A stretch of 64,000 nucleotides of DNA from Candidatus Ichthyocystis hellenicum (GTDB lineage Bacteria > Pseudomonadota > Gammaproteobacteria > Burkholderiales > 2013Ark19i). Made by a program: the position numbers and the translations under genes. The notes beneath the pieces are model-generated. The model was not told where the DNA came from. It did no database searches and worked only from the letters and a program-made list of their open reading frames with translations. Of this stretch, positions 1 to 10,288 are shown one piece after another; the first letter of the stretch is position 1; the number at the start of each line of letters is the position of its first letter. Location of the stretch: positions 1,023,286-1,087,285 of the forward strand of contig NZ_LN906597.1 of NCBI RefSeq assembly GCF_001460935.1, written 5' to 3'.

Positions 1-1
1 T

Positions 2-2995
2 TGTAGTAAGATTGTTTATGGTGGGGATGTTGTGTCTGGTATTACTCATCCTGTATCTTTTTCTCTTAAATTCGGTAGATATATTTCTCTTTTAGCAATT
101 GCTAAGATTGATGGAATGATGTGTAGTTTTGTTGGAAAATGTTCAAACGAATTAGAGAGGTTTGTTCGTTCTAAATGTTTCTATATTTGTAACTATAGTG
201 ACAGTGCCGTTAGTGATCTTATAAAATTGAAATCAGAAATTAGGTTTTTGATACGGAAAGAATTTGATAAGAAAATAGTAGAAGAAGAAGCCCGTGATAA
301 TTTTAGTAGTTTTTTAAAAAAATTGACTGTATGGGGTAAACCTGAAGTTTTTTTAGGTGATAGTGTATTAGTTTTTGACAGAATTGTGTGTTGTATGTAC
401 GAATCACTAGTAGATAGTTCTTCAAATGATTTATCCAATATGGTTAGACGTTTCCAGAAGAAAGTATGGAAAGCTAGAAGTCGTGTGTCAAAAGGTGGTA
501 GATCTTTTACCACAAAAGATAGATGGGGGATCAAACTTAATCCTAGTGATGACTATAAAATTATATCTATAATGGGTAAATTCACAATCAAATACAAAGA
601 TGTAATTGAGAGCAAGTTTTGTGCAATGATAAGAGAAAGATATACATTTCCAGATGGTTCAGTTATTAGCATGGTTGATTGGGGGAAAATTTCAAAAAAT
701 CTGTTTCCAGTTGCACAAGAGGCTGTTAGACCTATTGTTGAGATGGAACGTGCAGAGCTATGTAAGTTTTTATTTAATGTACGTGTATTAGAAGATGATG
801 GTGTGTTTGACGGATATTCTGCTGGCACTAGACGAGCTACTTCTGAGGAGGTAGATATTATTTTGAAAATTTTTATCAACCGAGTACATCGTAAAAATAG
901 AGAACTGTTTAGCAGAATATGGGGGGGGATAATTAATTCTTCAAAAACTAATGTTCCAGAAGATGTTAGTGTTGAATTAGGAACGATTGAAGAAGATGTG
1001 AGCCACAATACCACTTCTACATTGGATAGAGGTTCTAATAATGATGGTGATTCTTTGGTTACTCCTTTAGATAAGGATATAGGGTTTATTACATTATTGC
1101 CTTCAGAATTAAAGGAAGATAAGATTAGTAATATATGGGGATTAAATCTCCATCCTGATGATGATAGGATTATTACCTTTATAAGGAAAAAATTTTCCAA
1201 AGATATTTCTGATCATTTTCGTAAGCTATTTTCTAGTATGTTAGAGAGTGGTGCTGTGCTTCCCAGTGGAAAGCTTGTTAGTGATTGTTCTTGGGGGTAT
1301 GTTTCCAGCGAATTGTGTCCAATTGCTATAGAATCGGTTGAACCTATTTTTAAAAGTCAATATGCAGAATTAGACAGAGCTGTCTCTAAATCACGTGTGG
1401 TGGACGTTAATAGAAATAATGGATGTTCTTGTGTTATCAGAGAAATTACAGATGACGAAAAAAATAATATCATGCTACGTGCTAGCTCGTTTATAAAGAG
1501 GAGTTTAATGTATTCTGTTAGGTCATCTTGGGTTTCTGTGACCAAAAATTCTAAATTGTATGCTTGCAGAAAAAGTTTGGGAGTCAAATTTCGTCATAGT
1601 GATGATGTTGCTATTTTGAATATCAGAAAGAGGTACTCACAAAAAATTAAATCCAAGATATGTGATAAATTTACTGATATCTTGAAAAAAGAGTATAAGT
1701 TTGATGATGGTACTGTTATTGGTAGGTTTGCGTGGATTAGGCTATCTAAAAAATTACTTCCGATTGCTATTGAGGAAGTTAAGTATATTGTAGAAGATGA
1801 AATTAAAGAACTAGAGGCAGCTATATCTAGATCACGAGTGTTTGTTGATTCAGGGCTTTGTAGAGAGCTTACGGATAAAGAGAAATCTGTTGTTTTAGGA
1901 AATATTGTTGATCTTGTTAATAGATCTTTGAGAACTTTATCCAATAGGGTATGGTGCGCTATAGTATCTTCTCCAGTAAATCCAGTAAATAATGATAATA
2001 ATGATCAAGTTTCTGCGGGTTCTGAAAGTTTTGTTCCAGCTAATTGTTTGGTCGGGTCGTCTTCGTCTGAGTTCAACTTTTCTTACGAAGATGACAATGT
2101 CATTATAAATATAAGGAAGAAGTTTTTGTCCGATGTCCATAAATGTGTTAAGGGTAAGTTTTTTGAAATGCTAGAAGCTGGTTACAAATTTTGTGATGGT
2201 ACAGTCATTGATAGATTACCTTGGGGAAATATATCGAGAAGACTGTTGCCAGTTGCTAAGAAAGAGATTGAGTCAATTCTAGAAGATGAGCGCACCCAAA
2301 TAAATGATGTTTTGTTGAGGGTACAGGCAGTGTTTCTTTCCTCTAATGGTTCTTCCCAGATTACTAGGGTGCTTACACCTGAAGAAAGGTCTAATCATCT
2401 AGATTCTATTATGAAATATGCTTATAGACAATCTGCTGTTGTTATTAGAAAAACTTGGGTAGATGTAATTAAATTGTTAGATGGAAAATGTTTAAATTTG
2501 ACAACTAATTCTGATGCTGAATCTGGTAATGACTTGAAAATAGTTAGTTCTGTGATGGAGTCTGCATCACCATTAGGTTTTAATGATCTCAGTGGTAAAT
2601 GTAGGGAGGAATTCGATAATATTAGGTTGGAGTTTATTGGAAATTTAGGTCCGATTGTTAGTGGAGTTGTTGATTCTTCACTGTTGGATGGTGATGTGAA
2701 TTTATCTTTATTGGATAATATAAACTCAGATGTAGCCGAAGGAAGTTGCAGTTTATTTATAGAAATGGGTTTTTTAGAAAGGTTGAAGTTGTTATTGTCA
2801 AAAGCACAATTGGTTGAACCTTCAGGAAGTGGTAGGTTTATTACTGATGAGGAAAAAAAGTATTTTTTTGAAAAATTTATGGACAGTATTGCAAGCGATA
2901 GAGATTATCTTATTAAGAATCGTGTTGTTAAATTGATTAAGAACTTAAATCTAACTACTAAGGAGGGTTGTTTGTATGGCGGCTCTGCCTGTTGA
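2..2995 (+). CDS. Giant modular repeat protein, array member 1 (5' end outside window)
   Basis: The reading frame is open from base 2, so the true start lies upstream. A GTG at 32 is internal, because the preceding residues align with the HPAAF region of the paralogs (here GITHPVSF). About 997 codons are visible. After this partial N-terminal region come four helical modules, starting near bases 524 (WGIKLNP), 1135 (WGLNLHPDDD), 1579 (LGVKFRHSDD) and 2073 (FNFSYEDD). Each has a DG..I....W..[IV]S..L.P[IV]A core and a later R.[LI]T..E[KR] motif. The C-terminal module begins near 2616 with DNIRLEFIGNLG and ends with FMDSIASDRDYL. There is no signal peptide or membrane span in the visible part. 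I do not recognise the family, and a secreted host-interaction role is only inference. The last codons overlap a small membrane-protein gene. Confidence 0.9.
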   Translation, partial: CSKIVYGGDVVSGITHPVSFSLKFGRYISLLAIAKIDGMMCSFVGKCSNELERFVRSKCFYICNYSDSAVSDLIKLKSEIRFLIRKEFDKKIVEEEARDNFSSFLKKLTVWGKPEVFLGDSVLVFDRIVCCMYESLVDSSSNDLSNMVRRFQKKVWKARSRVSKGGRSFTTKDRWGIKLNPSDDYKIISIMGKFTIKYKDVIESKFCAMIRERYTFPDGSVISMVDWGKISKNLFPVAQEAVRPIVEMERAELCKFLFNVRVLEDDGVFDGYSAGTRRATSEEVDIILKIFINRVHRKNRELFSRIWGGIINSSKTNVPEDVSVELGTIEEDVSHNTTSTLDRGSNNDGDSLVTPLDKDIGFITLLPSELKEDKISNIWGLNLHPDDDRIITFIRKKFSKDISDHFRKLFSSMLESGAVLPSGKLVSDCSWGYVSSELCPIAIESVEPIFKSQYAELDRAVSKSRVVDVNRNNGCSCVIREITDDEKNNIMLRASSFIKRSLMYSVRSSWVSVTKNSKLYACRKSLGVKFRHSDDVAILNIRKRYSQKIKSKICDKFTDILKKEYKFDDGTVIGRFAWIRLSKKLLPIAIEEVKYIVEDEIKELEAAISRSRVFVDSGLCRELTDKEKSVVLGNIVDLVNRSLRTLSNRVWCAIVSSPVNPVNNDNNDQVSAGSESFVPANCLVGSSSSEFNFSYEDDNVIINIRKKFLSDVHKCVKGKFFEMLEAGYKFCDGTVIDRLPWGNISRRLLPVAKKEIESILEDERTQINDVLLRVQAVFLSSNGSSQITRVLTPEERSNHLDSIMKYAYRQSAVVIRKTWVDVIKLLDGKCLNLTTNSDAESGNDLKIVSSVMESASPLGFNDLSGKCREEFDNIRLEFIGNLGPIVSGVVDSSLLDGDVNLSLLDNINSDVAEGSCSLFIEMGFLERLKLLLSKAQLVEPSGSGRFITDEEKKYFFEKFMDSIASDRDYLIKNRVVKLIKNLNLTTKEGCLYGGSAC

Positions 2996-3101
2996 TAATG
3001 AAATGTGCGCAAGTAAGTTAATATATTATGTGCTAGTGTTATTGTTTTTTTGCATTGGTGTTACTTTTTTCGTGATTGTTTTAAGATATATAAGTAAATA
3101 G
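2976..3101 (+). CDS. Small single-span membrane protein, 41 aa
   Basis: This short ORF starts at an ATG preceded by a near-perfect Shine-Dalgarno sequence (AGGAGGG at 2961-2967, 8 bases before the ATG). Such a site is unusually strong for this window, where most large genes have weak ones. The protein has a short polar N-terminus (MAALPVDNEMCASK), then a continuous hydrophobic stretch of about 23 residues (roughly 15-37), and a basic end (RYISK). It overlaps the last 20 bases of the large array gene in another frame, which suggests translational coupling. The function is unknown. I saw no equivalent ORF at the ends of the other array genes. Confidence 0.6.
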   Translation: MAALPVDNEMCASKLIYYVLVLLFFCIGVTFFVIVLRYISK

Positions 3102-3190
3102 TGATAAAAATTATGATATGTGCTAATAAAGGTCATCATAAGTACGGTAGTTTTTTCTTTTGATAATGTGCCTGTGAGTAATGTGCCAAG

Positions 3191-4097
3191 ATGATACATT
3201 TGCATGTTACTCCTGCTATTACTAATAATAGAGTTTTATGTAGTTTTGATCAAAAACTGCAAGATTTATGTATTGGTTATGGGTATGGACTAGATTGTTG
3301 AAGCGATATTCAATGTTATAGACAATAATTGTGAACGAAAAATCATCCATCCAGAGATGGAATGATTATTCTTATATTGTGTTACTCCATTGGAAAGACT
3401 AATTATGTTAAATATAATATCTTATTGGCCTGATTTTTATGATAGTAATGTTGTGCCTAATATTAGTTGCTTTGCTGCGTTTTCCTGTATATTTAAGTCA
3501 TGAATTTCTTTTCTTGCCATTAATAAAATTGAAGATGTGATGGATGATTTTGTTATCACGTTAGTTGGTAAATTGAAGAGTGTTGTTAATTGTAAATGTT
3601 CATATATTTTAAATTATGCTGATAATCCTTGTTATGGTATTAAAGAAGTATATGATGAACATGATGAATTTACTGCATTAATAAAAAAAGAATTTGATAA
3701 AAGTATAAGATAAGAGGCAAAAGATGATTTTATTAATCAAGTATTTTTGATAAAATCACATCTTGTATGTACGGGCTATTTTGGGATGATTGTACTGCTG
3801 ATTTATCTAGGATAGGTAAATGTTTTCAGAAAAAATCATGTAGCCATATAAGTGGGCACATCAAAAAATAGGATTCGTTTTGCTGTGGAAGACAAGTTTT
3901 GGATCAGACTTTATCCTGAAGGTTATTACAACATTTGCCTTATAGAAAATTTTTAGGTGCGCTAATACTTTGTACTTATGCTAAATTAATTGAAATCATA
4001 AGTAATCAATATAAATTTGGTGATGCTATTGTTAGTAGTGGTTTTAATTTAAGAGCGACATCTAAAATATACTTTCTATTGCTAAATAAAATTTAGA
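3191..4097 (+). pseudogene. Decayed copy of an array gene
   Basis: Fragments in several frames match the N-terminal half of the neighbouring gene at 4843. These include LQDLCIGYGYGLD near 3270, NNCERKIIHPEME near 3325, a stop where the paralogs have the next Phe or Arg, then LFLYCVTPLERLIM, CFAAFSCIFKS followed by a stop, NKIEDVMDDFV, ALIKKEFDKSIR followed by a stop, DKFWIRLYPEG and NQYKFGDAIV. Several in-frame stops, frameshifts and a sizeable deletion (the segment between GYGYGLD and the NCERK block) show that it is dead. It ends in the first repeated module. The closest visible relative is the next gene downstream. Confidence 0.85.
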
Positions 4098-4365
4098 TAA
4101 ATCATAAAGAGCTAACATATATAAGATGTGTTATTCTATATTGATATTACGTAATGAGATATCTATTTAAATAGGGATGCTCAGCTTTAGTAGATACTGA
4201 TCTTATGTGCTTGAATTAAAAATAATAAAAGTACTTATTTGATTATATGATCAAATGTTTTTGTCACATCAATGATAGTTGAATTTTATAAAAATTATTT
4301 ATACGACTAAGTCTAATAAATTTCGTAGTAGCTGGATCAGAAGAATTTTTAATATTAGAGTAGTA

Positions 4366-4494
4366 TTTACCTTTACCTTTACCTTTACCTTTACCTTTAC
4401 CTTTACCTTTACCTTTACCTTTACCTTTACCTTTACCTTTACCTTTACCTTTACCTTTACCTTTACCTTTACCTTTACCTTTACCTTTACCTTT
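4366..4494 (+). repeat. Hexanucleotide tandem repeat (TTTACC), about 21 units
   Basis: A perfect run of TTTACC units, 129 bases long, lies between the decayed array gene and the next intact one. On the minus strand it reads GGTAAA, which would encode alternating Gly-Lys. The same GGTAAA units occur on the plus strand inside the coding sequence at 42605 (near 44738-44788). A plus-strand reading frame through it gives Phe-Thr repeats but has no plausible start or homology, so I do not call a gene here. Confidence 0.95.
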
Positions 4495-4842
4495 GGGATA
4501 ACTATTGTTTGAGATTATGTCTCGTTATCTCTTGGTCTTGGTGTGGTAACATCACATAGCTTATACAGTCTTAGTTTTTTATGTTGCTAAAAGGGTTATC
4601 GTCTTGTTTGATTAAGGCAGTGATAGTAGGTGAGTGTTGCTGTTGTTGTGTATGTAATTGGCTGATTAATTTTTTGATAGAAGGTTGCAGATTACAGATA
4701 TTGTGCCACACAATTCTCCGTTTTGGTGTTCAAATTGATCATATAAGGACAATTACAAGTGCGTTAGATATGGTTATCTTATTTTTCTAGTATCTTTCCT
4801 ATCAATACTATATTGATACATAATAAAGTAAGTAAGATATTC

Positions 4843-7800
4843 ATGTCAGTTGTGTTTGATCATAGTAAAATGGTGGTTTACTTTTTAATCAATAATATTA
4901 TTATTACAATGTCAATAAATTATAGTAAGACTATGAGTGGTGTAATTGCGCAGGTGAAAAAGTATGGCGTATCTCAGTATGATGATAGATCTGTTGATAT
5001 CGATGATAAATCTTCATTGATACAGGATTTTACACATCATTCTCCTATTGTCTCAGCTATTGCTGATAATGATTCAGCTGAAGTTGGCGTTTCATATTTA
5101 TCTTGCAAGACATTACAAGATCTGTGTTTTGGTTATGGGTACAGTATTGATTTTGAGACGATAGCAAAAGTTTGCGATTGTAATTTTTTCCAAGAATATG
5201 CTAGTAGCTGTGGTTACCAATTTACCGAAAGTTTTTTGTCGTCTATCTATAAACATAGAGTGAAATTAGTTAGAAAAATTAATCCTATTTTAACTGAAGG
5301 ATTTTCTTTTTTAAAAAATGGTAGCTCAAAATTGAAAATCACAGATGAATTAATGGATGGTATTTCCTATTCTTTTTCTAAGGCCGTATATGATCTGAGA
5401 CCTAAGTGTATTGATATTTTACAGATTCATATTGTTCCTTTGGTAATAAAGAGTATTACCAACTCTGGTATTATAGATAATAATTGTGAAAGAAAAATGA
5501 CATATCAGGAAATGGAGAGATTTTTTTTGTATTATATAACTACATTAGAACGATTAATTATGGCAAAGATAATGAATTACTGGGAAGATTTTTGTGATGC
5601 TAATAAATATAAATTATCATCTCTTTCTGTTGTGGATTATATTAATCCCTTTACTCGTTCTTATAAATCAGCTGGAATTATTGTTCCACAAGTTAACTAT
5701 CCTGCTGCATTTGTGTGCATATTCGAATCGTGCATTTCTTTTATGGCTATCGATAAAATTGAAGATATGATGGACGATTTTGTTGTTAAGTTCGTTGATG
5801 AATTGAAGAATATCGTTCGCTGTAAGTGTGCATATATTTGCAGTCATGGTGATAATGCTTGTGAGAGCATTAAAAAAATGCGTAACGGATTAACTGACTT
5901 GATTAAAAAAGAATTTTATAAGAGGGTTAGAGAAAAAGAAGTAACTGACTATTTTAATAATTTTTTGAGTAAATTAATAATATGGCATCCTCAAAATTTA
6001 GGTGATGAAAATGTAAAAAATAGTAAATCATTAATTTTTGAAGCAATTATTGTTGATATATATAAATCATTAACTCATAGTCTTGATTATGATTTGCAAA
6101 ATATAGTTAAGTACTTTCATTACAAATTAACAAAATCTATGAAATGTATGTCAAAAGTAGGAAATTTACATATAACTTTAGAAAATAAATTTATGGTTAG
6201 ACTTCATCCCGAAGATAGCAACAGTATTTACTCCTTGATGAATGATTTTCATGGCAAATATATTGATGTTATTAGAGATAAGTTTTGTATGATGCTAAAA
6301 GAAAAATATGAATTTCCAGATGGTACTGCTATTAGTACTGTTAGTTGGGATAAAATTTCAAAAAATATATTTCCGATTGTTAAGGAAGCTGTTAGCAATA
6401 TTGTGAAGGAGGAGCGTTTGTGTATATATAAAATTTTATCTAATGCTCGTATAGTGGATGATGCATATTCCTCTTTCGCTAATATTAGAAATGCAACTTC
6501 TGAGGAAAAGGATAGCATATTCAAATTTATCATTTATAAGATAGATCAAAAAATCACAGAATTGTTTAAAAAAGTATGGGTAGATTATAGAAAAGATAGT
6601 GTTGGCTGTACTTCTGGCAATAACGAAAGTAGTGTAGTTTCTGTTGACGATGTGATCCCTATGTCTTTGCCTAAATTTAGAAGTGATATCTTGGTTTCTG
6701 CTGGTTATGAACAAGGTGAGTCACCATTAGTTACATCATTTCCTATAGATTTAGATTTCTTTTCATCCACTGTTAGGGGAGATAAAATTGTTAATATGTG
6801 GGGCTTAAATCTTCATCCTGAAGATGATAAACTAATTTTAATTTTGAGGAAAAAATTCTCAAGTAAGATTAAGGAGCATGTTCGTAATCTATTTTCCGAT
6901 ATGCTAAAAACTAAATTTTCACTTCCTAGTGGGAAGGTTATACATAAATGTTCCTGGTCTCTTGTTTCTAACGATCTCTACACACTTGCAATGGAATCAA
7001 TTGAGTCAATTCTTGAAGAGCAGTACGTAGAGTTAGATGAGATTTTGTCTAAAGCCCGTATAGTTGATGTTACTGCGAATGATATTTCATCTTGTATTGT
7101 CAGAGATGTTACCGATGATGAAAAAAATATTCTCATGATAAGATCTAGGAAACTAATATATGGCAGATTATCTCATTCTTTTAGATTGTCGTGGTTAGAT
7201 ATAACTGAATATTCAAAAAGCGCTGGATACGGTTATAAAGAAATATCCGAAAATGCAGATGATGGAGTTATAGAGGGCAGTTGGGGTGTTAGGCTTCGTT
7301 ATTCTGATAATATAGCTATTTTAAGGGCTAGGAGGAGATTTTCTTCTGATATAGTTGTATGTATTAGTAGTAAGTTCCATGAAATGATAAAAAACAAGTA
7401 TAAATTTGGTGACGGGACTGTCATCGCTAGAGTTGCTTGGTTTCGAGTGTCTAGGAAATTATTTCCAATTGCTAAAGAGGAAATTAGGTACATCCTCGAA
7501 GATGAAAGTAAAGAACTGGAGCAAATTATATCCAGGTCACGTGTGTTAGTTAATCCTGGGGTTTATAGAGATATTACAGATGAAGAAAAGCAAATTGTTT
7601 TAGAAAATATTATGAAACTTGTGTGTAAAAAATTGAAGCCTTTATTTAGTAGATCATGGTCAAATGTCATTACTTCTTTATGTCGTAGTCATTCCGATTT
7701 AGAAGATGGTGTAGAGGATGAAGCTACCACTAATTATGGTGGTGAATTATCTTTACCTTCATCTGATTTTATGAGTATTAGGAAGGAACGTGATGCTGAA

Positions 7801-9792
7801 GTTGCAGAGGATGTTTGGGGAGTTATAGTCCGCTATGAGGATGATATCGCTATTTTAAATGTGAGAAGAAAATTTTCATCTGAGATAAGTAAGAGTGTTC
7901 GTAGAAAATTTATTGAAATTATAAAAAACGGATATAAACTTGAAGATGGTACTACTATTGGTGATCTTCCTTGGAAGACGGTGTCCAGAAAACTTATGCC
8001 TGTTGCTGAGAATGAAATTGCTCCAATTGTGGAGATTGAATGTGCAAAAATAAACGAAATTTTATTGAAATCACGAGTTGTTATTTCTGAATCTGATTTT
8101 ACTAGAGAGCTTACTTCTGATGAAAGATCTAGTATTATGAAAACCATTGTTAAATCTATACATAAACAATTTGTTGCTATGTCAAGTATTATATGGGGAG
8201 ATGTAATTAGGTTGTCAGTTGATAGCAAAAATTCAGAAACTACAGGTGAAAACAAAGGGAAAATAGGTAGTAAGAAAATAGGCGGGGTTAAGATTCGTTA
8301 TGACGATAGTGCTGTTATTTTTAGTATTAAGAGGGAATATAATCATAAGATTGTTCCGGTCCTTCGTAGTAAATTTTCTAAGATGATAAAAAATAGATAT
8401 AAATTTGAGGATGATAGTATTCTCGGTAAATTTGCTTGGTTCAGGGTCTCCAAAAAAATGTTTCCGATTGCTAAAGAAGAGGTTAAAAACATTATTGAAG
8501 ATGAAAGTAATAGATTATGGGAATTTTTATCTGAAGCTCGTGTTTGTGTTGATGATACAACTGATAGATCTCTTACAACTGAAGAGAGAGGTGGGGTTTT
8601 TAAAAGCATCACTAGATTGATAGATAAAGGATTAAAATCTTTGTGTGCTAAAGTTTGGTCGGATGTGATTTCTTGTTTAGGACGTACTTATATTGATCAT
8701 GATGTATGCATTACTTCTGAGTCTTCTCTGTCATCCGATGATCTGATAAAGTTTATGAAAGTAGATGCTGGGTTTGTAATTAATAATTCTAGAGTTATGT
8801 TCTGTTATGAGGATGATATATCTATTTTGAATGTGAAGAAGAGATTTTCGTCTGAAATTAGTAGGTGTGTTCGTTGTAAGTTTGTTGAAATGTTGGAAAT
8901 TAAGTATAGGTTTGATGATGGCACCATTATTGGTAAATTACCCTGGAAAGTGGTGTCTAAAAAAGTATTACCCATTGTTACAAAAGAAATTATACCAATT
9001 ATAGAAAAAGAACGCATAGAAATAAGTAATATTTTGTCAAAATCACGTGTGATTGTTTATTCTTCTAATGATGATTCTAGTATTACTAGGATTTTAACAT
9101 CCAAAGAAATACATGGTATTTTGAATATTATTATGGAATCAGTATATAGGAGTGAGATATATCGTTTTAGTAAGATTTGGGTGAGGTTGATTAAGTCACT
9201 AAAGGAGGAATCTTTAAGGAATGATATGAATTTGTATCGTTGTGGTAATGAATCAAAAAAGGTTGAGTCTGATAATAATTGTTCATCTCCACTCTGTTTG
9301 TTAGATCTTAGGGAAGAAGACATAGAAGAACTTGATAATATTAGGTTGGAATTTATTGGTAGTTTGGGAGCTATTATTGGAAATTTTGTTAATTCTTCGC
9401 CATCTAAGGATGTTGGTATTTCTTCATCCTATAGTTTAGATGATGTGATATCATACGTGTCTAAAAGGAGCTCGGGTTTGTTCAAAGAAGGGGGATTTCT
9501 TCATAGGGTTAAATTAATTTTGTCAGTTGCTAGGGTAGTTAGTTTGCCCGGAAAAGATAGATTGCTTACTGCTAAGGAGAGGAAATTTATCTCCCAACTA
9601 TTTATGGATAGTATTGATAGTGATAGAGATTATCTTATTAGGAAGCGTGTTGGGGGTTTGTCTTCTAGACCATCTGTTGCTAAGGTTGCTTATAAAGATC
9701 ATGACAAATGCATGAGTAGGATGATAACTCTGTGCACATATCCAGGAAATTACTCTTCTTCTAATAAAAATTCTTATAACTACAATGCCTGA
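4843..9792 (+). CDS. Giant modular repeat protein, array member 2 (six modules)
   Basis: This is the longest gene of the array, about 1,650 residues. The start is uncertain: no good ribosome binding site is seen before the ATGs at 4843, 4909 or 4933 or the TTG at 4813, and the first 60 residues are not conserved. The conserved N-terminal region holds FFQEYASSCGY near 5190, ERKMTYQEMERFF near 5490 and YPAAF near 5700. Six modules start near 6196, 6798, 7282, 7816, 8282 and 8794, and the DNIRLEFIGSLG C-terminal module starts near 9332. Modules 3 and 5 share AWFRVS and FPIAKEE, while modules 4 and 6 share LPWK.VS and end in KSRV[VI][IV]. This indicates that a two-module block was duplicated inside the gene. 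The protein has a unique Ser/Asn/Tyr-rich tail. It is probably helical and soluble, and its function is unknown. Confidence 0.92.
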   Translation: MSVVFDHSKMVVYFLINNIIITMSINYSKTMSGVIAQVKKYGVSQYDDRSVDIDDKSSLIQDFTHHSPIVSAIADNDSAEVGVSYLSCKTLQDLCFGYGYSIDFETIAKVCDCNFFQEYASSCGYQFTESFLSSIYKHRVKLVRKINPILTEGFSFLKNGSSKLKITDELMDGISYSFSKAVYDLRPKCIDILQIHIVPLVIKSITNSGIIDNNCERKMTYQEMERFFLYYITTLERLIMAKIMNYWEDFCDANKYKLSSLSVVDYINPFTRSYKSAGIIVPQVNYPAAFVCIFESCISFMAIDKIEDMMDDFVVKFVDELKNIVRCKCAYICSHGDNACESIKKMRNGLTDLIKKEFYKRVREKEVTDYFNNFLSKLIIWHPQNLGDENVKNSKSLIFEAIIVDIYKSLTHSLDYDLQNIVKYFHYKLTKSMKCMSKVGNLHITLENKFMVRLHPEDSNSIYSLMNDFHGKYIDVIRDKFCMMLKEKYEFPDGTAISTVSWDKISKNIFPIVKEAVSNIVKEERLCIYKILSNARIVDDAYSSFANIRNATSEEKDSIFKFIIYKIDQKITELFKKVWVDYRKDSVGCTSGNNESSVVSVDDVIPMSLPKFRSDILVSAGYEQGESPLVTSFPIDLDFFSSTVRGDKIVNMWGLNLHPEDDKLILILRKKFSSKIKEHVRNLFSDMLKTKFSLPSGKVIHKCSWSLVSNDLYTLAMESIESILEEQYVELDEILSKARIVDVTANDISSCIVRDVTDDEKNILMIRSRKLIYGRLSHSFRLSWLDITEYSKSAGYGYKEISENADDGVIEGSWGVRLRYSDNIAILRARRRFSSDIVVCISSKFHEMIKNKYKFGDGTVIARVAWFRVSRKLFPIAKEEIRYILEDESKELEQIISRSRVLVNPGVYRDITDEEKQIVLENIMKLVCKKLKPLFSRSWSNVITSLCRSHSDLEDGVEDEATTNYGGELSLPSSDFMSIRKERDAEVAEDVWGVIVRYEDDIAILNVRRKFSSEISKSVRRKFIEIIKNGYKLEDGTTIGDLPWKTVSRKLMPVAENEIAPIVEIECAKINEILLKSRVVISESDFTRELTSDERSSIMKTIVKSIHKQFVAMSSIIWGDVIRLSVDSKNSETTGENKGKIGSKKIGGVKIRYDDSAVIFSIKREYNHKIVPVLRSKFSKMIKNRYKFEDDSILGKFAWFRVSKKMFPIAKEEVKNIIEDESNRLWEFLSEARVCVDDTTDRSLTTEERGGVFKSITRLIDKGLKSLCAKVWSDVISCLGRTYIDHDVCITSESSLSSDDLIKFMKVDAGFVINNSRVMFCYEDDISILNVKKRFSSEISRCVRCKFVEMLEIKYRFDDGTIIGKLPWKVVSKKVLPIVTKEIIPIIEKERIEISNILSKSRVIVYSSNDDSSITRILTSKEIHGILNIIMESVYRSEIYRFSKIWVRLIKSLKEESLRNDMNLYRCGNESKKVESDNNCSSPLCLLDLREEDIEELDNIRLEFIGSLGAIIGNFVNSSPSKDVGISSSYSLDDVISYVSKRSSGLFKEGGFLHRVKLILSVARVVSLPGKDRLLTAKERKFISQLFMDSIDSDRDYLIRKRVGGLSSRPSVAKVAYKDHDKCMSRMITLCTYPGNYSSSNKNSYNYNA

Positions 9793-10288
9793 TTATGCCT
9801 AATCCATATTCTTATGTGATTTGAATAGTAATTTTGTTTGTTGCTACTATTTATTACACTTTGTCTGAATTGGAGAAAGTTTTTCCTTAAGTCAATTTTA
9901 TTGATGTTGCCTGCCATTGGTTATATAACTTTTAGAGAATAGTACGATCAATATATGTTGGTTGTGGTTAAAAAATGATTATCTTAGTCATTACTAATCC
10001 TTAATAAAGGATCTACATTTTATAATGTTAGTTATATGCATTTTTTAATTAGTTATTACTAAATAATAACTAAGACAATATATATTTTTTTGTCATTTTA
10101 TGCAAAAATTATATTTTTCTATAATAATGACAATTAATTTCTTAAATTTTATACTGTTAGTGTTTAGTATTAAATTCTAAATTATCACATTAGAAAATAT
10201 ATATATTATTAAATTACATTAAGAAGTTAATATTTATTTTTGATGTTACTGTATTGCTATTGTTATCTATGTTAGGGGATATTTAGAA
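9793..10288. other. Non-coding spacer, AT-rich
   Basis: About 500 bases with no credible ORF and many A/T runs. An AGGGG at 10274-10278 just before the next ATG is the likely ribosome binding site for the downstream gene. I see no remnant of an array gene here. Confidence 0.6.

Noticed and set aside
4279..4512. Plus-strand frame encoding Phe-Thr repeats
   Set aside because: It is produced by the TTTACC repeat, starts from a poor codon without a binding site and has no other content.
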